A stretch of DNA of 64,000 nucleotides, from assembly GCA_037042185.1 (NCBI GenBank), contig JAXQJY010000031.1, forward strand, positions 1,550,001-1,614,000. The letters are read 5' to 3'. Source of the stretch: Sordariomycetes sp. S80-01Y (taxonomy: Eukaryota; Ascomycota; Sordariomycetes). Positions within the stretch are counted from its first letter, which is position 1. Each line of letters opens with the position of its first letter. Below are positions 1-11,345 of the stretch, piece after piece. A program made the position numbers and the translations under genes. A model generated the notes under the pieces. It saw nothing but the letters and a program-made list of their open reading frames with translations, had not been told where the DNA came from and made no database searches.

Positions 1-1
1 C

Positions 2-1063
2 GCTGGGTTGAGCTCAGATACCGCGCAGATGCTGGCGTCTTCGCCCTTCCGTGATCTTCTATTCTCAGTCCCCACGGTACTTTCGATCCAAATACCGCCT
101 CCACTAGACATGGTGTTGTCGCCCTCCGACCTCAACCTCTACTCATACATCAACTCATATCTCATGGCGATGCGGCGTGCCCATATCCGACTCACAGATC
201 TATGGAAGATCACATCTTTGCGGAGACATCATCCTGCGCCCCGGGGTGCTGAAGACCATGCTGTTGAGCTGCGACAGCGATGGGGCGCGAGGATGACTAC
301 GATGCGCAGCTCGTGGACGACCGCCAGCGCTGCGATTTTCTTCCTTGCAGAGACTGAGGCATATCTCCAGACTGAGATTGTTGAGGGTCTATGGGAAGGC
401 TTCCACGCTTGGCTCACCTCCAGTTCTCGGTCCAAGCAAGACGAAGCCAAGGACCCGTCAAATCAAACTTCAGCTCCAAAACCTGCGGCAGTTGAGGGTG
501 CCGACGATGACGACGACATCTGGCTAAGGCCCCGTCAAGACCAACCGGAGGCTTCAAACCAGTCGCATACCTCGTCAACCCGACCACCACACGATCCGCA
601 GACCCTCTCCACAGCCCACTCGCTCTACCTCCGCACCCTCGTCTACAAACTTCTCCTGACCCAATCGACCTACATAAATCCGCTCTATGCGCTTCTCGTT
701 CATATCGACCACCTCATAGCCCACACGCATCGTCTCCACTCGATCTTCACCTCGCTTGACCTCGAAGCCGACGCTGGTGTTGTCGATGCCTTTGTCGATC
801 TACATGCCGAGGAGGCAGAGGTCACAGCCTCGTTGCGGGGAGTCGAGAGAAAGGTCAAGCATGGAATTGGGGAGGTTATTGCCAGTTTACGAGCGTTGGA
901 GAGCGATCCTGATTTTGCAGCGGAGTGGGAAGGGGAACAAGGAACAGAGGATGGAGAGCTGGGGGAGGACGTCGGGTATATACCTGCGAGAGTGGGGGGC
1001 ATCAACCGACTGTTGATGAAGTTGGACTTTGGCGGATGGTTTGGACGGACAGGCTTATACTGA
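2..1063 (+). CDS. Gamma-tubulin complex component (GCP4-type), 3' part
   Basis: The frame is open from the left edge to the stop at 1063, so the 5' part lies outside the window. About 353 residues remain. The block with PPPLDMVLSPSDLNLYSYIN, then a LYSYINSYLMAMRRAH stretch and a LTDLW motif, matches the C-terminal (GRIP2, gamma-tubulin binding) half of the Spc97/Spc98 family. A hydrophobic LYLRTLVYKLLLTQSTYINPLYALLVHIDHLI-type region follows. A low-complexity acidic insert (runs of D and E around 490-530) interrupts the domain, as is common in filamentous fungi. These proteins sit in the gamma-tubulin ring complex at the spindle pole body and seed microtubules. Assignment to GCP4 rather than GCP2/3/5/6 is by general likeness and is uncertain. 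The next gene starts about 260 bp downstream on the same strand. Confidence 0.75.
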   Translation, partial: AGLSSDTAQMLASSPFRDLLFSVPTVLSIQIPPPLDMVLSPSDLNLYSYINSYLMAMRRAHIRLTDLWKITSLRRHHPAPRGAEDHAVELRQRWGARMTTMRSSWTTASAAIFFLAETEAYLQTEIVEGLWEGFHAWLTSSSRSKQDEAKDPSNQTSAPKPAAVEGADDDDDIWLRPRQDQPEASNQSHTSSTRPPHDPQTLSTAHSLYLRTLVYKLLLTQSTYINPLYALLVHIDHLIAHTHRLHSIFTSLDLEADAGVVDAFVDLHAEEAEVTASLRGVERKVKHGIGEVIASLRALESDPDFAAEWEGEQGTEDGELGEDVGYIPARVGGINRLLMKLDFGGWFGRTGLY

Positions 1064-1321
1064 TACCCCTTGAATTCGAATATATGGAATACTTCAACTG
1101 TGCACCAGTTTCTGCAACCTGGTTGATATGGTCACATGCCTGTAGTGACCTGTACCTTGTGAAAAAGGGGTGTGGGAGGCTGACAAAATCCGTTTCTGTC
1201 GACAGGCTGCCCCGCGGTCGAAGGAACCTCCAATCGTCGACCCCACGTCGAACTTTTGAGTCATCGCGACAGCTTCAACTCCTCCCTCCAACAACCATCC
1301 ACGACCTCCCAACCCTTAACC

Positions 1322-2364
1322 ATGGCCGCCGAAGCCGCGCAAGCGCCCGCGCGGCAAGCATCATCGACTTCCGACTCGTTTGACATTGTCACGACCTACC
1401 ACACGCTCCTCCACTCCAACCCTGAACTCACCAAGCCCGTCATCGCGATCAAAGCCCTGACGTCCCTCCTCGACGCCACCACCGCGACGACGGCGCACGA
1501 AATCATCATAATCCTGAACGAAGCATCCAATAAGCTGCGCAACTCGGTCCGCAACCCGCTGCCGCTGCTCGCCGGGACGCACCTGTTCCTCTGGTTCGTG
1601 AGGCACAAGCTGAGGGACGAGGGCGGCAACTTTGACGCCGTGCGGCAGCACCTTGTGCAGAATGGACGCGTCTTCGCGCAGAGGGCCGTGGCGGCCAGAC
1701 GGGAGATTGGCGAGTGGGGCTTCAGGTACATCAAGAAGGGGGACGTGGTCATGACGCACGGCGCGAGCAGGGCCGTCATCGAGCTGCTGGAGCGAGCGCA
1801 GAAGGACATACCGGGGAGGTTCCAGGTCGTTTACGTCGAGGATTCGCAAGATCTCAAGCGAAGCAAGGAGACCGCCGACCGGCTTCGCGCTTCGGGCATC
1901 CCCGTCGCCGCCATCGCCGAGAGCAACGTGCTCGCAGCCATCAACTCCGTGCCCCGCGGCGTGACGAGCCTGTTCTTGGGAGGCGAGGTCATTACAAAGG
2001 ACGGCGGCATGATCTCGAGGATGGGCGCCGCGGGAATCGCGCAGGCGTGCTGGGAGAAGGACGTGACCGTCTACGCGTGCGGCGAGGAGCACAAGTTCGT
2101 GGCGCAGATGCCGAGCTGGAACGAGATTGGGTTCGAGCAGCCGATCGTCGACTTCACAGCCGAGAAGCCGCAGGCGCCGCCCGAGGAGCCCGTCGAGTGG
2201 GTGGTAAGTTCTAGCCTTCCTGAGAGACTCTTGGTAGCTGGTTACTGACATTGCGGGTTTAGCCACGGAAGTGGATTGACCTGCTCATCACGGAGACGGG
2301 CGTCCACCGACCGGAGTACGTTCCGGAGAAGATCTACGAGCAGTACGGCAGCTTCGATGGCTAG
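1322..2364 (+). CDS. GCN3: Translation initiation factor eIF2B subunit alpha
   Basis: Two exons, 1322-2203 and 2263-2364, joined in phase 0 across a 59 nt intron (donor GTAAGT, acceptor TTTAG), give 327 residues. The ATG at 1322 lies in a good context (AACCATGG). The protein matches the eIF2B alpha/beta/delta (ISOCOT) family: an N-terminal helical part (YHTLLHSNPELTKPVIAIKAL), then a Rossmann-like part with GDVVMTHGASRAVIELL, a THxxS-like loop, and FLGGEVITKDGGMISRMGA near the ligand-binding region. The C-terminal exon (PRKWIDLLITETGVHRPEYV) supplies the usual LLITxxGV tail. It is the regulatory subunit of the guanine exchange factor for eIF2, through which phosphorylated eIF2 alpha inhibits translation. 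The length fits the family (about 300-330). The reading frame on the opposite strand (1361-2266) is a shadow. Confidence 0.9.
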
Positions 2365-3881
2365 GAGGCACTTGATAGATTCATAAGGTAACGGCGTTTC
2401 GGGATTGGGGCGTTTGGAGTTGGCTTCCGAAAAGCTTCACGGCAGCCTAGGCTCAGCTGTGCATGGGCTGCCAGGACTAGAATAGACTATGGCTAGCAGC
2501 AGGCCTAAATGGGAAAATAATCTCAGCGAGCCTCTCAGCTCCCATTGGGTGTGAGGAAGGCCTGACTAAGACCAGGGATCGCGCGATGAACTCGAAGTCT
2601 CTCAATTTTAGTGAAGCTGGGGGACAGGAAGTCCAGCTCTAGTATAAGGGCTCATTCCGACTGTCTGAAGAAGAGGCAGAGGGAGGTCTTTGCTTATTAC
2701 ATCGCGTAGGTTGATACAGGCGCCACATAATCGGACTCATGCTGCTGTTTGTTTCAGATAGGCAGGCGCTGATTCACAGGGTAACAGATCTTGTTCTTTC
2801 AGTTCTCGATCTCGTGCATAGTGCCTGGTTGTGTGCATCCTTTCATTGTGGATTACCCTACGCCTTGGGACGGAAACGCCCTGTACCCTAGTTAACGATT
2901 GGAGTCCGAATTGCTCCTTGTTCCTTGCCATGCTATCAAGAGAGATGGAAACTTTGTTCTAGTTCTCGGTATTCTTTGCGACGCATAGGTCCTCGATAAC
3001 ACGCTTCTTAGACCACAGCCTTTGGTCCGTTTGTCCTTGTAAACAAAGGCGAGTTGGGTTGTTCGTCTGTTCCAATGTCACTCACCTCCAAAAAAGCAGG
3101 CGACCTTCCGCAGCCCACTCACCCTTCCGTTCTCTTACGCTCGGACCTACTCTCACGGGATCGTGCCCTGTCCTGTTTTGGGAACTTTCATCAGTGGGTG
3201 GTGGTGCATGGAGCCGAAGGATTCGGGGCCGATGACGTAGAGGGCTCGGAGCCGAGTGGCGTGGCGGCTGAGCGGTGGACCTGGGTCATGGTCGCAGGCG
3301 AGATGAAGCTGGTGTTTTTCTGTGAACGGGAGTTGTGCCCATGCTTCTTGGTGAAGTTCCCGTAGATCTGTGCTGGGGTGGTGAGGTCGTGGCTAGGCGT
3401 GATGATGTCAACGGAAGTCACGAAAGAGGCGTCTTTTGAACAGAATGATGAAATGTTGGAAAGGCAATAGGTCTTCTCCGTTGTGGCCGAGACAAGAGAG
3501 GAGCTTAACGATGGACATGCAGGTCAAGGGCATGAGACTTGTAAGGCTGTGAGGGTCGGCAGTGCATTATCACACACGCACGCGTAAGATAAGTGAGCAT
3601 TGTATGTATATATTCCTATGTAGTGATCGTATAAAAGCACACAGAAACGTAGATGACAGCCAGCATCATCATCGGGGCACCAGCCCTCACTCAATACATT
3701 TGCGTAAAGGCAAAAGGCGATGCAGTATCCCCCCCATGGGGCCGGTTAGGCGTGCCATGTGTTCCCGTGTCCGAAAGCCAGCACCCAGAAAACGCCCGTG
3801 TTAAACTCCTGCCCAATGACGCTGTGTAAAGCAATTCCCAAGTTTCTGGGTGTTTCGTGCGTCTCTTGTCCTTTTCTTTTC
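2365..3881. other. Intergenic, no gene recognised
   Basis: About 1.5 kb between eIF2B alpha and the convergent carrier protein gene. Several open frames of 60-100 codons occur on both strands (for example 3054-3365 plus and 3191-3421 minus), but none has a recognisable domain or plausible splice partner. It probably holds two 3' untranslated regions. Confidence 0.5.
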
Positions 3882-4589
3882 TTAAACCGCAGCCACCGAC
3901 ACGGTCGCGGCGTTGTCAACGTCCGGGAGCCTGATCTCGTGGACTTCTGTCGACGGCTGCGGCGCCACATTTGGGGCCACGGCAGGACCGGCTGGGTTTG
4001 ATCGCGAGATGACGAGGGCGGGCAGCTCGGCGAGGGTCTCGGAGCGCATGATGTCCGGCACGCGCAGCGAGACGTTCTCGCGCATCAGGCACTGGAAGAC
4101 CTGGATGGCCGTGAAGGAGTCGCCGCCGTTCTGCTGGAAGCTCCTCGTCTGGACGAGCTGGTCCTGGGGGATCTGCACCGCCTGGGCGACGATCCTCATG
4201 ATCTTGTCGTCCAGGCTCTCCACGGGCGCCTTGCTGCCCTCGTCGGGGGTGGTGGCCGCCGCCTCCATCAGCAGGTTCTGCCGCAGCGCGATGTCGTCGA
4301 CCTCGCCCGTGGGCGTCAGGGGCAGGGCGGCGGGGCGCGCCCACTTGCGAGGGACGACGGCCTTGCCGCCCACGTCGCGCAGCTTCTTGACGAGGGCGCG
4401 GCGGGCGGTGCGCAGGGCGGATTCGTCGGACTGCTGGACGTCCGGGTGCAGGGCGATGGCGATGACGAGGTCCTGCTCCGGGGCGTCGGCGGCGGCGAGG
4501 TCGATGACCTTGGCCTGGGTGATGGCTGCGTCCGAGAGGAGGGTTTCCTCGATGCGGGAGACGAGCTCGGGGGTGATGATGATGCCCAT
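3882..4589 (-). CDS. Free-standing peptidyl carrier protein with adenylation C-subdomain remnant
   Basis: Single exon, 235 residues from the ATG at 4589. Residues 8-100 resemble the C-terminal subdomain of an NRPS-type adenylation domain, ending in LPLTPTGEVD (89-98). This matches core motif A10 (LPLTPxGKVD), but the catalytic lysine position is glutamate (E96). Residues about 123-190 are a carrier domain with SFQQNGGDSFTAIQVF. Ser158 in GGDS is the expected phosphopantetheine attachment site. A proline- and alanine-rich tail of about 40 residues follows. There is no large adenylation subdomain, condensation or thioesterase domain, and no NRPS or PKS elsewhere in the window. A full adenylation domain would add about 400 residues upstream, and nothing there reads as one. 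The likely role is a discrete carrier loaded in trans; this is inference. The start is supported by a TATA box upstream and a long CT-rich leader. A longer frame reaching 4772 adds a low-quality N-terminus. Confidence 0.75.
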   Translation of the reverse strand: MGIIITPELVSRIEETLLSDAAITQAKVIDLAAADAPEQDLVIAIALHPDVQQSDESALRTARRALVKKLRDVGGKAVVPRKWARPAALPLTPTGEVDDIALRQNLLMEAAATTPDEGSKAPVESLDDKIMRIVAQAVQIPQDQLVQTRSFQQNGGDSFTAIQVFQCLMRENVSLRVPDIMRSETLAELPALVISRSNPAGPAVAPNVAPQPSTEVHEIRLPDVDNAATVSVAAV

Positions 4590-4852
4590 CTCGACGGTTG
4601 GCAGCGCTCGCAGCGAAGAGGCTTTGAGAGAGTTGATCTGAGGCTGCTGAGAGGCGCACAGAGAGAGAGAGAGCCGGTGGGTGTAAGCGACGTGCAACAG
4701 CCGCACACAAGGCGGTCGTAGTGTTGTAGATGGTAGTTCAGTCTGATACTTGAAGGGGACGGATCGACACAAAGAACGACTGAAGAGGCTGCTAGTTGGA
4801 CTCAGATCTTTGACCTTTTCAAGCTTCCAATCCGGGGCGGCGGCGACGGACT

Positions 4853-4861
4853 GTATATATA
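4853..4861 (-). promoter_or_regulatory. TATA box of the carrier protein gene
   Basis: CTATATATA read on the minus strand, about 265 bp before the ATG at 4589. The leader between them is CT-rich (GA-rich on the plus strand at 4661-4675), as is common near fungal transcription starts. The start site itself cannot be read from sequence. Confidence 0.4.
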
Positions 4862-7800
4862 GGATCCTCGCGGCGCTTCCAAGACTTGGGAGGCGGCGCG
4901 GCTGGTCCTGCAGACGGGCGCATGGAACCCTGGCGGGGTGGGAATCGGTGGGGTGGCAGGGCTGTCCTGGAGGCGAAAGCTCGGCCGGATGGTGGCCCCC
5001 TGAAGGTACCTGAATTAGGTACTGGTGCCGCTGGTGGTAAGTAGTAGGTATCTCGAGCGGTCGAGGGTACTTCTGGAACGGCGAGGGCGGCGATCACGGT
5101 CTTGGCTCTGGTTCCTGAAAGTCACGTTGCTGGCCAGCGAGGCATGGGGGCTCGACCGTAGCATAGCATAGCATAGCATGCTGCTTAGAGCGTCATGTGG
5201 AGGATGTGGCACAGGCTGACCTGACCCTCTGAGAGGCCGCGGCCTGTACTTGACGTAGCTGGAGCCTGTCACCGATTCCGCCGCGATCCTGCGGTTCCGT
5301 GGCTGCTGAAGGACCGCATGGTGTGAGATGGATTGATACTTGGAAGCGGCGCTGAACCTTGGTCTTTGCCAAGTGCACGCTCCATACGGAAGCCGATGTT
5401 TAGGTGCCGGCGGGAGTTGGGGATCCTGTAAGCGGACTGACTTTGCTCCCTGGCCGTCGTGCGCTCTGCATTGTCATCCGCAGGGGTTCATTACTCTCGT
5501 TTTGTGCATTGTTCAGAGCTACACGAGATAGTTCCCCTTCGCTTCGAGACCCGAAACGTGTTCTGAGCCGCGTCCGGCGCTGACATGCAACGGCTACATA
5601 CGCATAGGGGAGCTACCACATCAGGCCCTGATCACCACGCCCAAGAGTCGACCAAGTGCTGCAGAGGCGCCGACACAACCGATAGCATCAGTGGCGAAAC
5701 GGCCAAGCACTTGGCTCGCGACGTGACAGCTTTCTCAGGAAGGCTAAGTTGCCTTATTCTGGAACTGTAGGACAGAAGCCGTAGATGCCGGATCTGGTCG
5801 GGACCCTTGCCGTGCATCTCTCTGAATCCATCGACAGACCGCAATGCAGGAGACTTCCCAAGTCCGATTCCTTCGATCCCCGATTCTGGAACCGTTCCAA
5901 GCATTTCAACGCGACAAGTGTTCTTTGACGGATAGACGCCTCAACACAATTCTCCCCCCAATGAAGGCCTACGGGGGGCTCACCGGGACTTCACCCACAG
6001 GGGGAGACCCGCTGCCCGGCGCCGATCATTCTCCACTTCGGGAATAGAAACCACGGCGTCCGAAGGTCTGACCTCCGCCATCGCGCGGAACCTCAAAGGC
6101 GCAGCGAAGGGGGAGGCGGCCCAGAGCACGAATTGTGTAGCGATGCCGCCCGCTGCCAAGTGTGCGCCAAGGTCTTGTTCGTCGCCTGAATGATATAACT
6201 TTTGCCTTCCTCTGATTCTTTTCCACGAAGAAATGCTGCTGGAAGGCGTTCCGTACCAGCCCTACCGTCTTGCTGGCAGCGGTGCCGAGACGGAGAGGAC
6301 CAGGGAACGCTTTCTCGCTGGATCGGGCTGCTTCGGCCGGGATGCTACTCCTATCCGGCGCCGAAGGTCAGCACGTCTCTGGCGGTCTGGGCGCTGGACT
6401 TATCCGGAGAACATTCGACGCCATCAGATCCTGATTCGCCGTCCAGAGTTCCACGTCTCAAACAGGTCCCAAGCATGTAGGCAGAATCGAGGGAAACTTC
6501 CATCCGCGCAGGTGGCAAGCCGTCGCTTGTTTCACAGGTTCGACTAGGCTTCAGCCCGCAACTCGGCTAGCAAGCGATGTTCGCCTCTCACGTTTCTCGC
6601 TTTTGCCACTTGGGTTCTTCAATGTCGCGACACAGCTGGTGCGCGCTTGTTGAGAGGCTCTGCGCGCGACTCGTCCCCTGATGGCTGGCTGGCCCATGTC
6701 GGGACCCTGACACTGGTGCTGTTGATCGCAATGAATGGATCTTCAAAGCTGGGGGTTCTAGATCGACCCTTTCTAGTGAGCTCTGCTGATTTCTCAACTG
6801 GTCTTGCTGAAGTCTTTCTTCAACCGCTGTGAATTTGAAAGGAATATCTCCTTTGTTCTGGGCCCAGTGAGAGGAAGGCGTGCTTGTAGCGGCTCAGCTC
6901 CCTACAGTCGTCTAAGACATAGCAAAAGGCTTCAGAGAAGATTAGATCCAAATTTCAAGGATACCTGAAGCTCAATTGGCTGCGGCTTCAGGGAATACAC
7001 CTGGCCAGACGGGCTGCGAACAACGGGCTGTTGGTCGCTCATACGCGATGATACTCTAAATTGGCGTATAAAACACAACAATATGTGTATCGCAACTTCA
7101 AGCAAAACTCCATGGGATATTGGGCTTGACGGCCTTTGCGGGGGTCCGCACTTGGACCAAGCTCGTGCTTGCCGCTCGTCCCTACCGTTGGACAAATCTC
7201 ATAGCTGCCTGACAGTTGTATCTCTGGACAGCCTGGGTACTTGCGAGATATTTTCAAAGCATAACGTTCGCGGGAAACCGTGTACCTAGTGTCGTTCTCT
7301 TGACCAGGGGTTTCGGCCAGGGAAGTGCTGTCCACGTACAAGTGAAGCCATCTTCTGGCCTCCGCGCAAGGGGATTTGCAGCGGCCTACGTAACAGGTGT
7401 CGCTCGTCCCGAAGAGAAGCCTCCCCAAAGTATCCTGCGAGGAGCGCTAGGTACAGCTTTTCGCTTCATGACGCCATGAAATTCGGTCTCGTCCGAGATA
7501 TCACTCGATCCTACCCGTTCATCCCTGACGGTAGTGTCAACCCAGTGCGTACCGAACGAAAGCTTTCAGATAAACACAAATCACTCAAAAATAGACCAGA
7601 CGCGAGCGCTGATCTGGGGACGAAATCCTTAGCGCCAGTGTTGGACATGCTCCGAGAGCTACGCAGGTACTGGACCCTGGAGGTAGGATCGTTGGTCCCT
7701 GGATGATGATGATTGCATGTGTACCGTCCTCTGTCTCATCATCTGGTTGTATTCAGAATTTCCTTCAGACTTCCTCATTTCCTTTGGCAGAGAGCCGCAC

Positions 7801-8207
7801 AACGTGCGTGAATTCAAAGCTTGTGGTTGCTGGTGTTGACGCTTGAACAGTTCTTGAGGCTTGGAAAGGCATCGGCCAGTGGGATCGGCGCCAAGATCCA
7901 ACTGCCGAGAGCCAACATGTATAAGTGAGCCTCAATGACGTAGTCCCAGGTATTCCTGCTCCGTTGGGTGAGCATACCGTATACCTTCCATGCTAAAGAG
8001 TCAGGGAGGTCCGAGCCGGCTCCGCCGTCTTGCGTGGCTCAACTTTTGTTTCAAGACTACAGGGCTATCTAAAATTGTTTCATGATGTAGGGCAACGAAA
8101 AATCGGATCGAAAGGACTTCTTTTTACCCCACAGATGCCACGGCGTCATCGGCTAGGGTCCACTGCGCCAACCGTGCTCAGACCACCCATCGATCCTCCC
8201 GAAGGCA
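4862..8207. other. Long stretch without a recognisable gene
   Basis: Roughly 3.3 kb between the carrier protein promoter and the region below the aldehyde dehydrogenase. Open frames up to about 130 codons exist on both strands (for example 7039-7428 minus and 6233-6547 plus). None shows a familiar motif, a hydrophobic segment pattern or a convincing splice join. Base composition is mixed rather than strongly AT-rich, so there is no obvious sign of RIP-mutated transposon DNA. It could hold degraded repeats or non-coding transcripts, but I see no direct support for either. Confidence 0.4.
5159..5179. repeat. Short tandem repeat, 5 bp unit
   Basis: Almost four perfect copies of GCATA (TA-GCATA-GCATA-GCATA-GCAT). 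It lies upstream of the carrier protein gene in non-coding DNA. Confidence 0.8.
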
Positions 8208-8387
8208 TCATTTTCCTTCTAGAAGATCCCCAGAACCTTTGATGCCTAGAATTTGCGTGACCTGTTCCTCAGTGTCGGGACGTCCGTCTCCACGATACCA
8301 GGGTGAGAGACCGGGAATAGTGGTCCTTCCGCCGCTCATGGCAGCGATGGCCTCGCACATCGGCTCGGACTCCAGCCAGGCTGCCTC
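8208..8387 (-). other. Short coding-like open frame below the aldehyde dehydrogenase
   Basis: A stop-to-stop frame of 59 codons starts directly after a stop at 8388-8390 and lies 27 bp beyond the aldehyde dehydrogenase stop. Its composition looks protein-like (EAAWLESEPMCEAIAAMSGG, then PGLSPWYRGDGRPDTEEQV), unlike most non-coding frames nearby. The first internal ATG would leave about 50 residues. I do not recognise the family. It may be the last exon or relic of another enzyme gene once next to the dehydrogenase, or chance within a 3' untranslated region. Confidence 0.2.
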
Positions 8388-8413
8388 CTAGACGCAGGAT
8401 CAAGTTTCGATCA

Positions 8414-10092
8414 CTACCCCATTGAAATCGACTTTGATTGTGTCCAGTCCAACAGACCCTCCTTGCCCATCTCCAACCCGCACCCGCTCTCTAGTCACGT
8501 CAGTTCGGTCATCCTGCAGAGCAACGCATGCAAGAGAGTGGCACTTACGTTTCCATCCGCCAACAGGTGCCTTGACACTTAACGAGCCGGCACCGTTGAT
8601 GCTGATGTTCCCAGCCTCCAGTTTGCGGCCCAGCCTCATCGCCCTCTTCACGTCCTTCGTCCAAGCGTATGCCGCCAGGCCATACTCGGTGTCATTTGCC
8701 AGCTGGAGCACCTCCTCTTCCGTCGAAAACTTAACAATCACCAGCACGGGCCCAAAGATCTCCTCCCTCAAAACGCGGGCGTCAGGCTTCGGGTCGATAA
8801 ACACAGTCGGCTCAACGTAACAGCCAGTTTGGCCGAGGATGTTACCGCCCGTGAGAAGCGTTGCTTCCTTCTTGCCGGACTCGATATACCCTCGGACCGT
8901 CTCGAGCTGTGCGTGATTGTACAGCGGGGAGCCCTGTGTTGTGGCAGCCGTTGGGTCACCGCCCAGCCCCTTCGCGGCGCCCTCGAGGATTGGCACGAGC
9001 TTCGAGGTCACATCATCTATAATGTCCTCGTGAACGTACAGACGCGTGGGTAGAGCACAGCCCTGACCATTGAATGCGAGAAACATCGCCGACGCCGGAA
9101 CCGCCTTCTCGAGATCTGCGTCTGCGAAGATGATGTGCGGCGACTTCCCGCCTAGCTCCGTAGTGACGCTCTTCAAGTTGGACCGCGCCGCCGCTATCTG
9201 GACCTTCTTGCCCGTCGGCACACTTCCTGTGAAGCTGATCTTCCGGATCCTCATGTGCGATGCCAGTGCCTCTCCAATATCGGCGCCTCCGACCAGACAA
9301 TTGATGGTGCCGTCCGGAATCCCGGCCTGTTTGGTCAGAGAAGCGAGGAACAGGGCGGAGAACGGATTGTATTCGCTCGTCTTGACGATGATTGAGTTTC
9401 CAGCCGCCAAGGCCGGAGCGGCCTTCATGGCAAACGTCACAAGCGGTGCGTTGAAGGGACAGATACCAGCTGTGATGCCCCAGGGCTGGCGGATGGTGTA
9501 GGTCATAAAGTCGTCCGTACTGGTTACGACTTCGCTTGATAGCTTGCCTATCCAGTCTGCGTAGTCTGGGAACGAGTCAGTCTACTGCCAAATTGGTTTC
9601 GCAGAATTCTTGTACACGTAATTACTTCGGCAGCAAGCGCGCACTCAAACATTGAGAAGCCATAGTCCTTCCCGACGAGCACGGCTTCAAGCCAATGCAG
9701 ACGTTCTTGATTCTCCTTAAGCAGCGACGCAAACTTTAAGAGTGCCTGTTTCTGTTCGGCCTGTAGGGAGTTAGAGTGGCTTTCATTTTCTGAATTAGAA
9801 GAGATTACCTCGCCAATGGCTTGCCATTTCTTCAATCCTTCGGCCGCGGAGTCGACAGCGGCCTCAACATCGTTGGCATCTGCCCACTGCAGCTCTGCTG
9901 CGCGTTAGATTCGGCCAGCACACTATCGGGAACGAATATTCGCTGACCGTTCGTGACGACTGAGTCATTTACAGATGAGGTCAACGTATGCCTTTCTCCG
10001 CTGCTGGAATCTCTGTACTGCCCCCCAATCCACGACTGAAGGGGCAGAGGATGTTTGGTCAAGTTGACCTCAGGGACCTTGAAAGCTGGCAT
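8414..10092 (-). CDS. NAD(P)-dependent aldehyde dehydrogenase
   Basis: Five exons on the minus strand: 10092-9948, 9897-9809, 9760-9616, 9565-8549 and 8490-8414. The four introns are 48-58 nt and carry CTAAC or CTGAC branch sites. The product is 490 residues. It has the PWGITAGICPFNAPL segment, the catalytic glutamate in TELGGKSP (about E263) and the nucleophile in FNGQGCALPTR (about C296). It also has EEIFGPVLVI near the NAD site and the usual APVGGWKQSG end, which is completed only when the last intron is removed. Splicing also joins VITN to AELQWADANDVEAAV and AAEVIT to YYADWIGKL, both typical of the family. It oxidises an aldehyde to the acid in the cytosol. The sequence most resembles aromatic (vanillin or salicylaldehyde type) dehydrogenases, but the substrate cannot be read from sequence. 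Confidence 0.9.
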
Positions 10093-11345
10093 GGCGGAGT
10101 GATGCTGAGAAGAGCTTAAGTGATATAGTTTAGGGACCCAGGAAGTTTAAGCTGGCTCTACGATCTCTTTTGAAGGTCTGGTGGCTTTGCGGCACAGCCT
10201 GGCATACGGGAGTCTGTTTCGCCAATGTGGAGACTTTGTCAACGCTGCGGCGCTTTCTAATAAGGCTACAGCCGACATTCGAGAGCACCTGCGTGCATTT
10301 CGATCCCAAGGAAACGACCCCGCTATCTGCGTGGAGTCCTGCTTGTGACTGCGTTTAGAGATACCTTTCGTAGGTCTGCGAATTTTACTGAGCTAGTCTC
10401 TCGAAAGATGTTTGGGAAGTCTGTCCAGTCGCTGAAGAACGTGATCACGACATAGTATCTTTAGCTATCTTGCAGGTTACGGCAAATGCGGAAAGATGAG
10501 CAGTATTGACTCAGGACGCATACTATCAGACCCTTTTCTTTTTTTTCACATTGAGCAACTCTCCCGAGGAATATTCAACTTGGATGTTAGGTAAGTTTTC
10601 TGTGACCGAGGACCTTCGATCTCTAGAACTAAATCGTCGTACTATCAATTCATCATTGGCCAAAAAGGGATGATCCTACACCATGCTGCATCTCCAAGGG
10701 TCTCCGTGCTGTGTTGGGGGCGGAAATCCAGATGCCGGATTTCCACCGCCACCTGTGCTCAGACATCAGAGCCCACGGCGACCGATGTGCAATGTCCTTC
10801 AAGAAGAACGCAGAGTATGAGACGAAAAAACAAGAGAAAAAAAAACCTGCGTAGAGTCCTAGCTGCCTTACATTCAGGGCTTGAGATCCTCAAATGATGC
10901 GCTTGCTCAGCCCTAACATGAGCTGTTCTGGCTGGTCCGTGTGGACTAAACCCGCGCTAAAGTCGTGCCCTTTTGAGTATCGGTACGATCGATGGGTCTG
11001 TTAATATCAAGACAGGGGCACAGAGGTTATGAGGCGACCAGTAAGCCCGCCGGGCGTAAGAAAGGCACTTCAGTGCAGATAGTTGGTGGTAACTGTAATG
11101 ACAATAGTGATAATTCATCCGCTTTTACACCAGCTACATATCCATCATTCAGGGTATCTCATATCCGGCCGTTGCAAGCATACGTAGTCTCGTGAGAGCT
11201 CGTCTAGGTTGATGCTCCCCATCTCCTGCGTACAACTCATTGAGCATCACACCGGGGGCGCTTCGGGCTGTGTCTTGTTTGACCCGGCCACGAGAACAAA
11301 TACAGATGAGCTTTCTTTGAATCAAAGTATCAGAGCGAGTCGCGA
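10093..11345. other. Intergenic, no gene recognised
   Basis: About 1.25 kb between the start of the aldehyde dehydrogenase and the 3' end of the transporter gene. It contains the dehydrogenase promoter. Frames of 60-75 codons (for example 10670-10897 plus) look non-coding. Confidence 0.5.

Noticed and set aside
1361-2266. 301-codon frame antisense to eIF2B alpha
   Set aside because: It is a shadow caused by GC-rich third positions of the real gene and has no recognisable domain.
9898-9923. A 26 nt candidate intron (GTGTGC...GCGCAG) in the aldehyde dehydrogenase
   Set aside because: It is too short to splice. The 50 nt intron 9947-9898, with a CTAAC branch, gives the correct frame and a conserved ADANDVEAAV segment.
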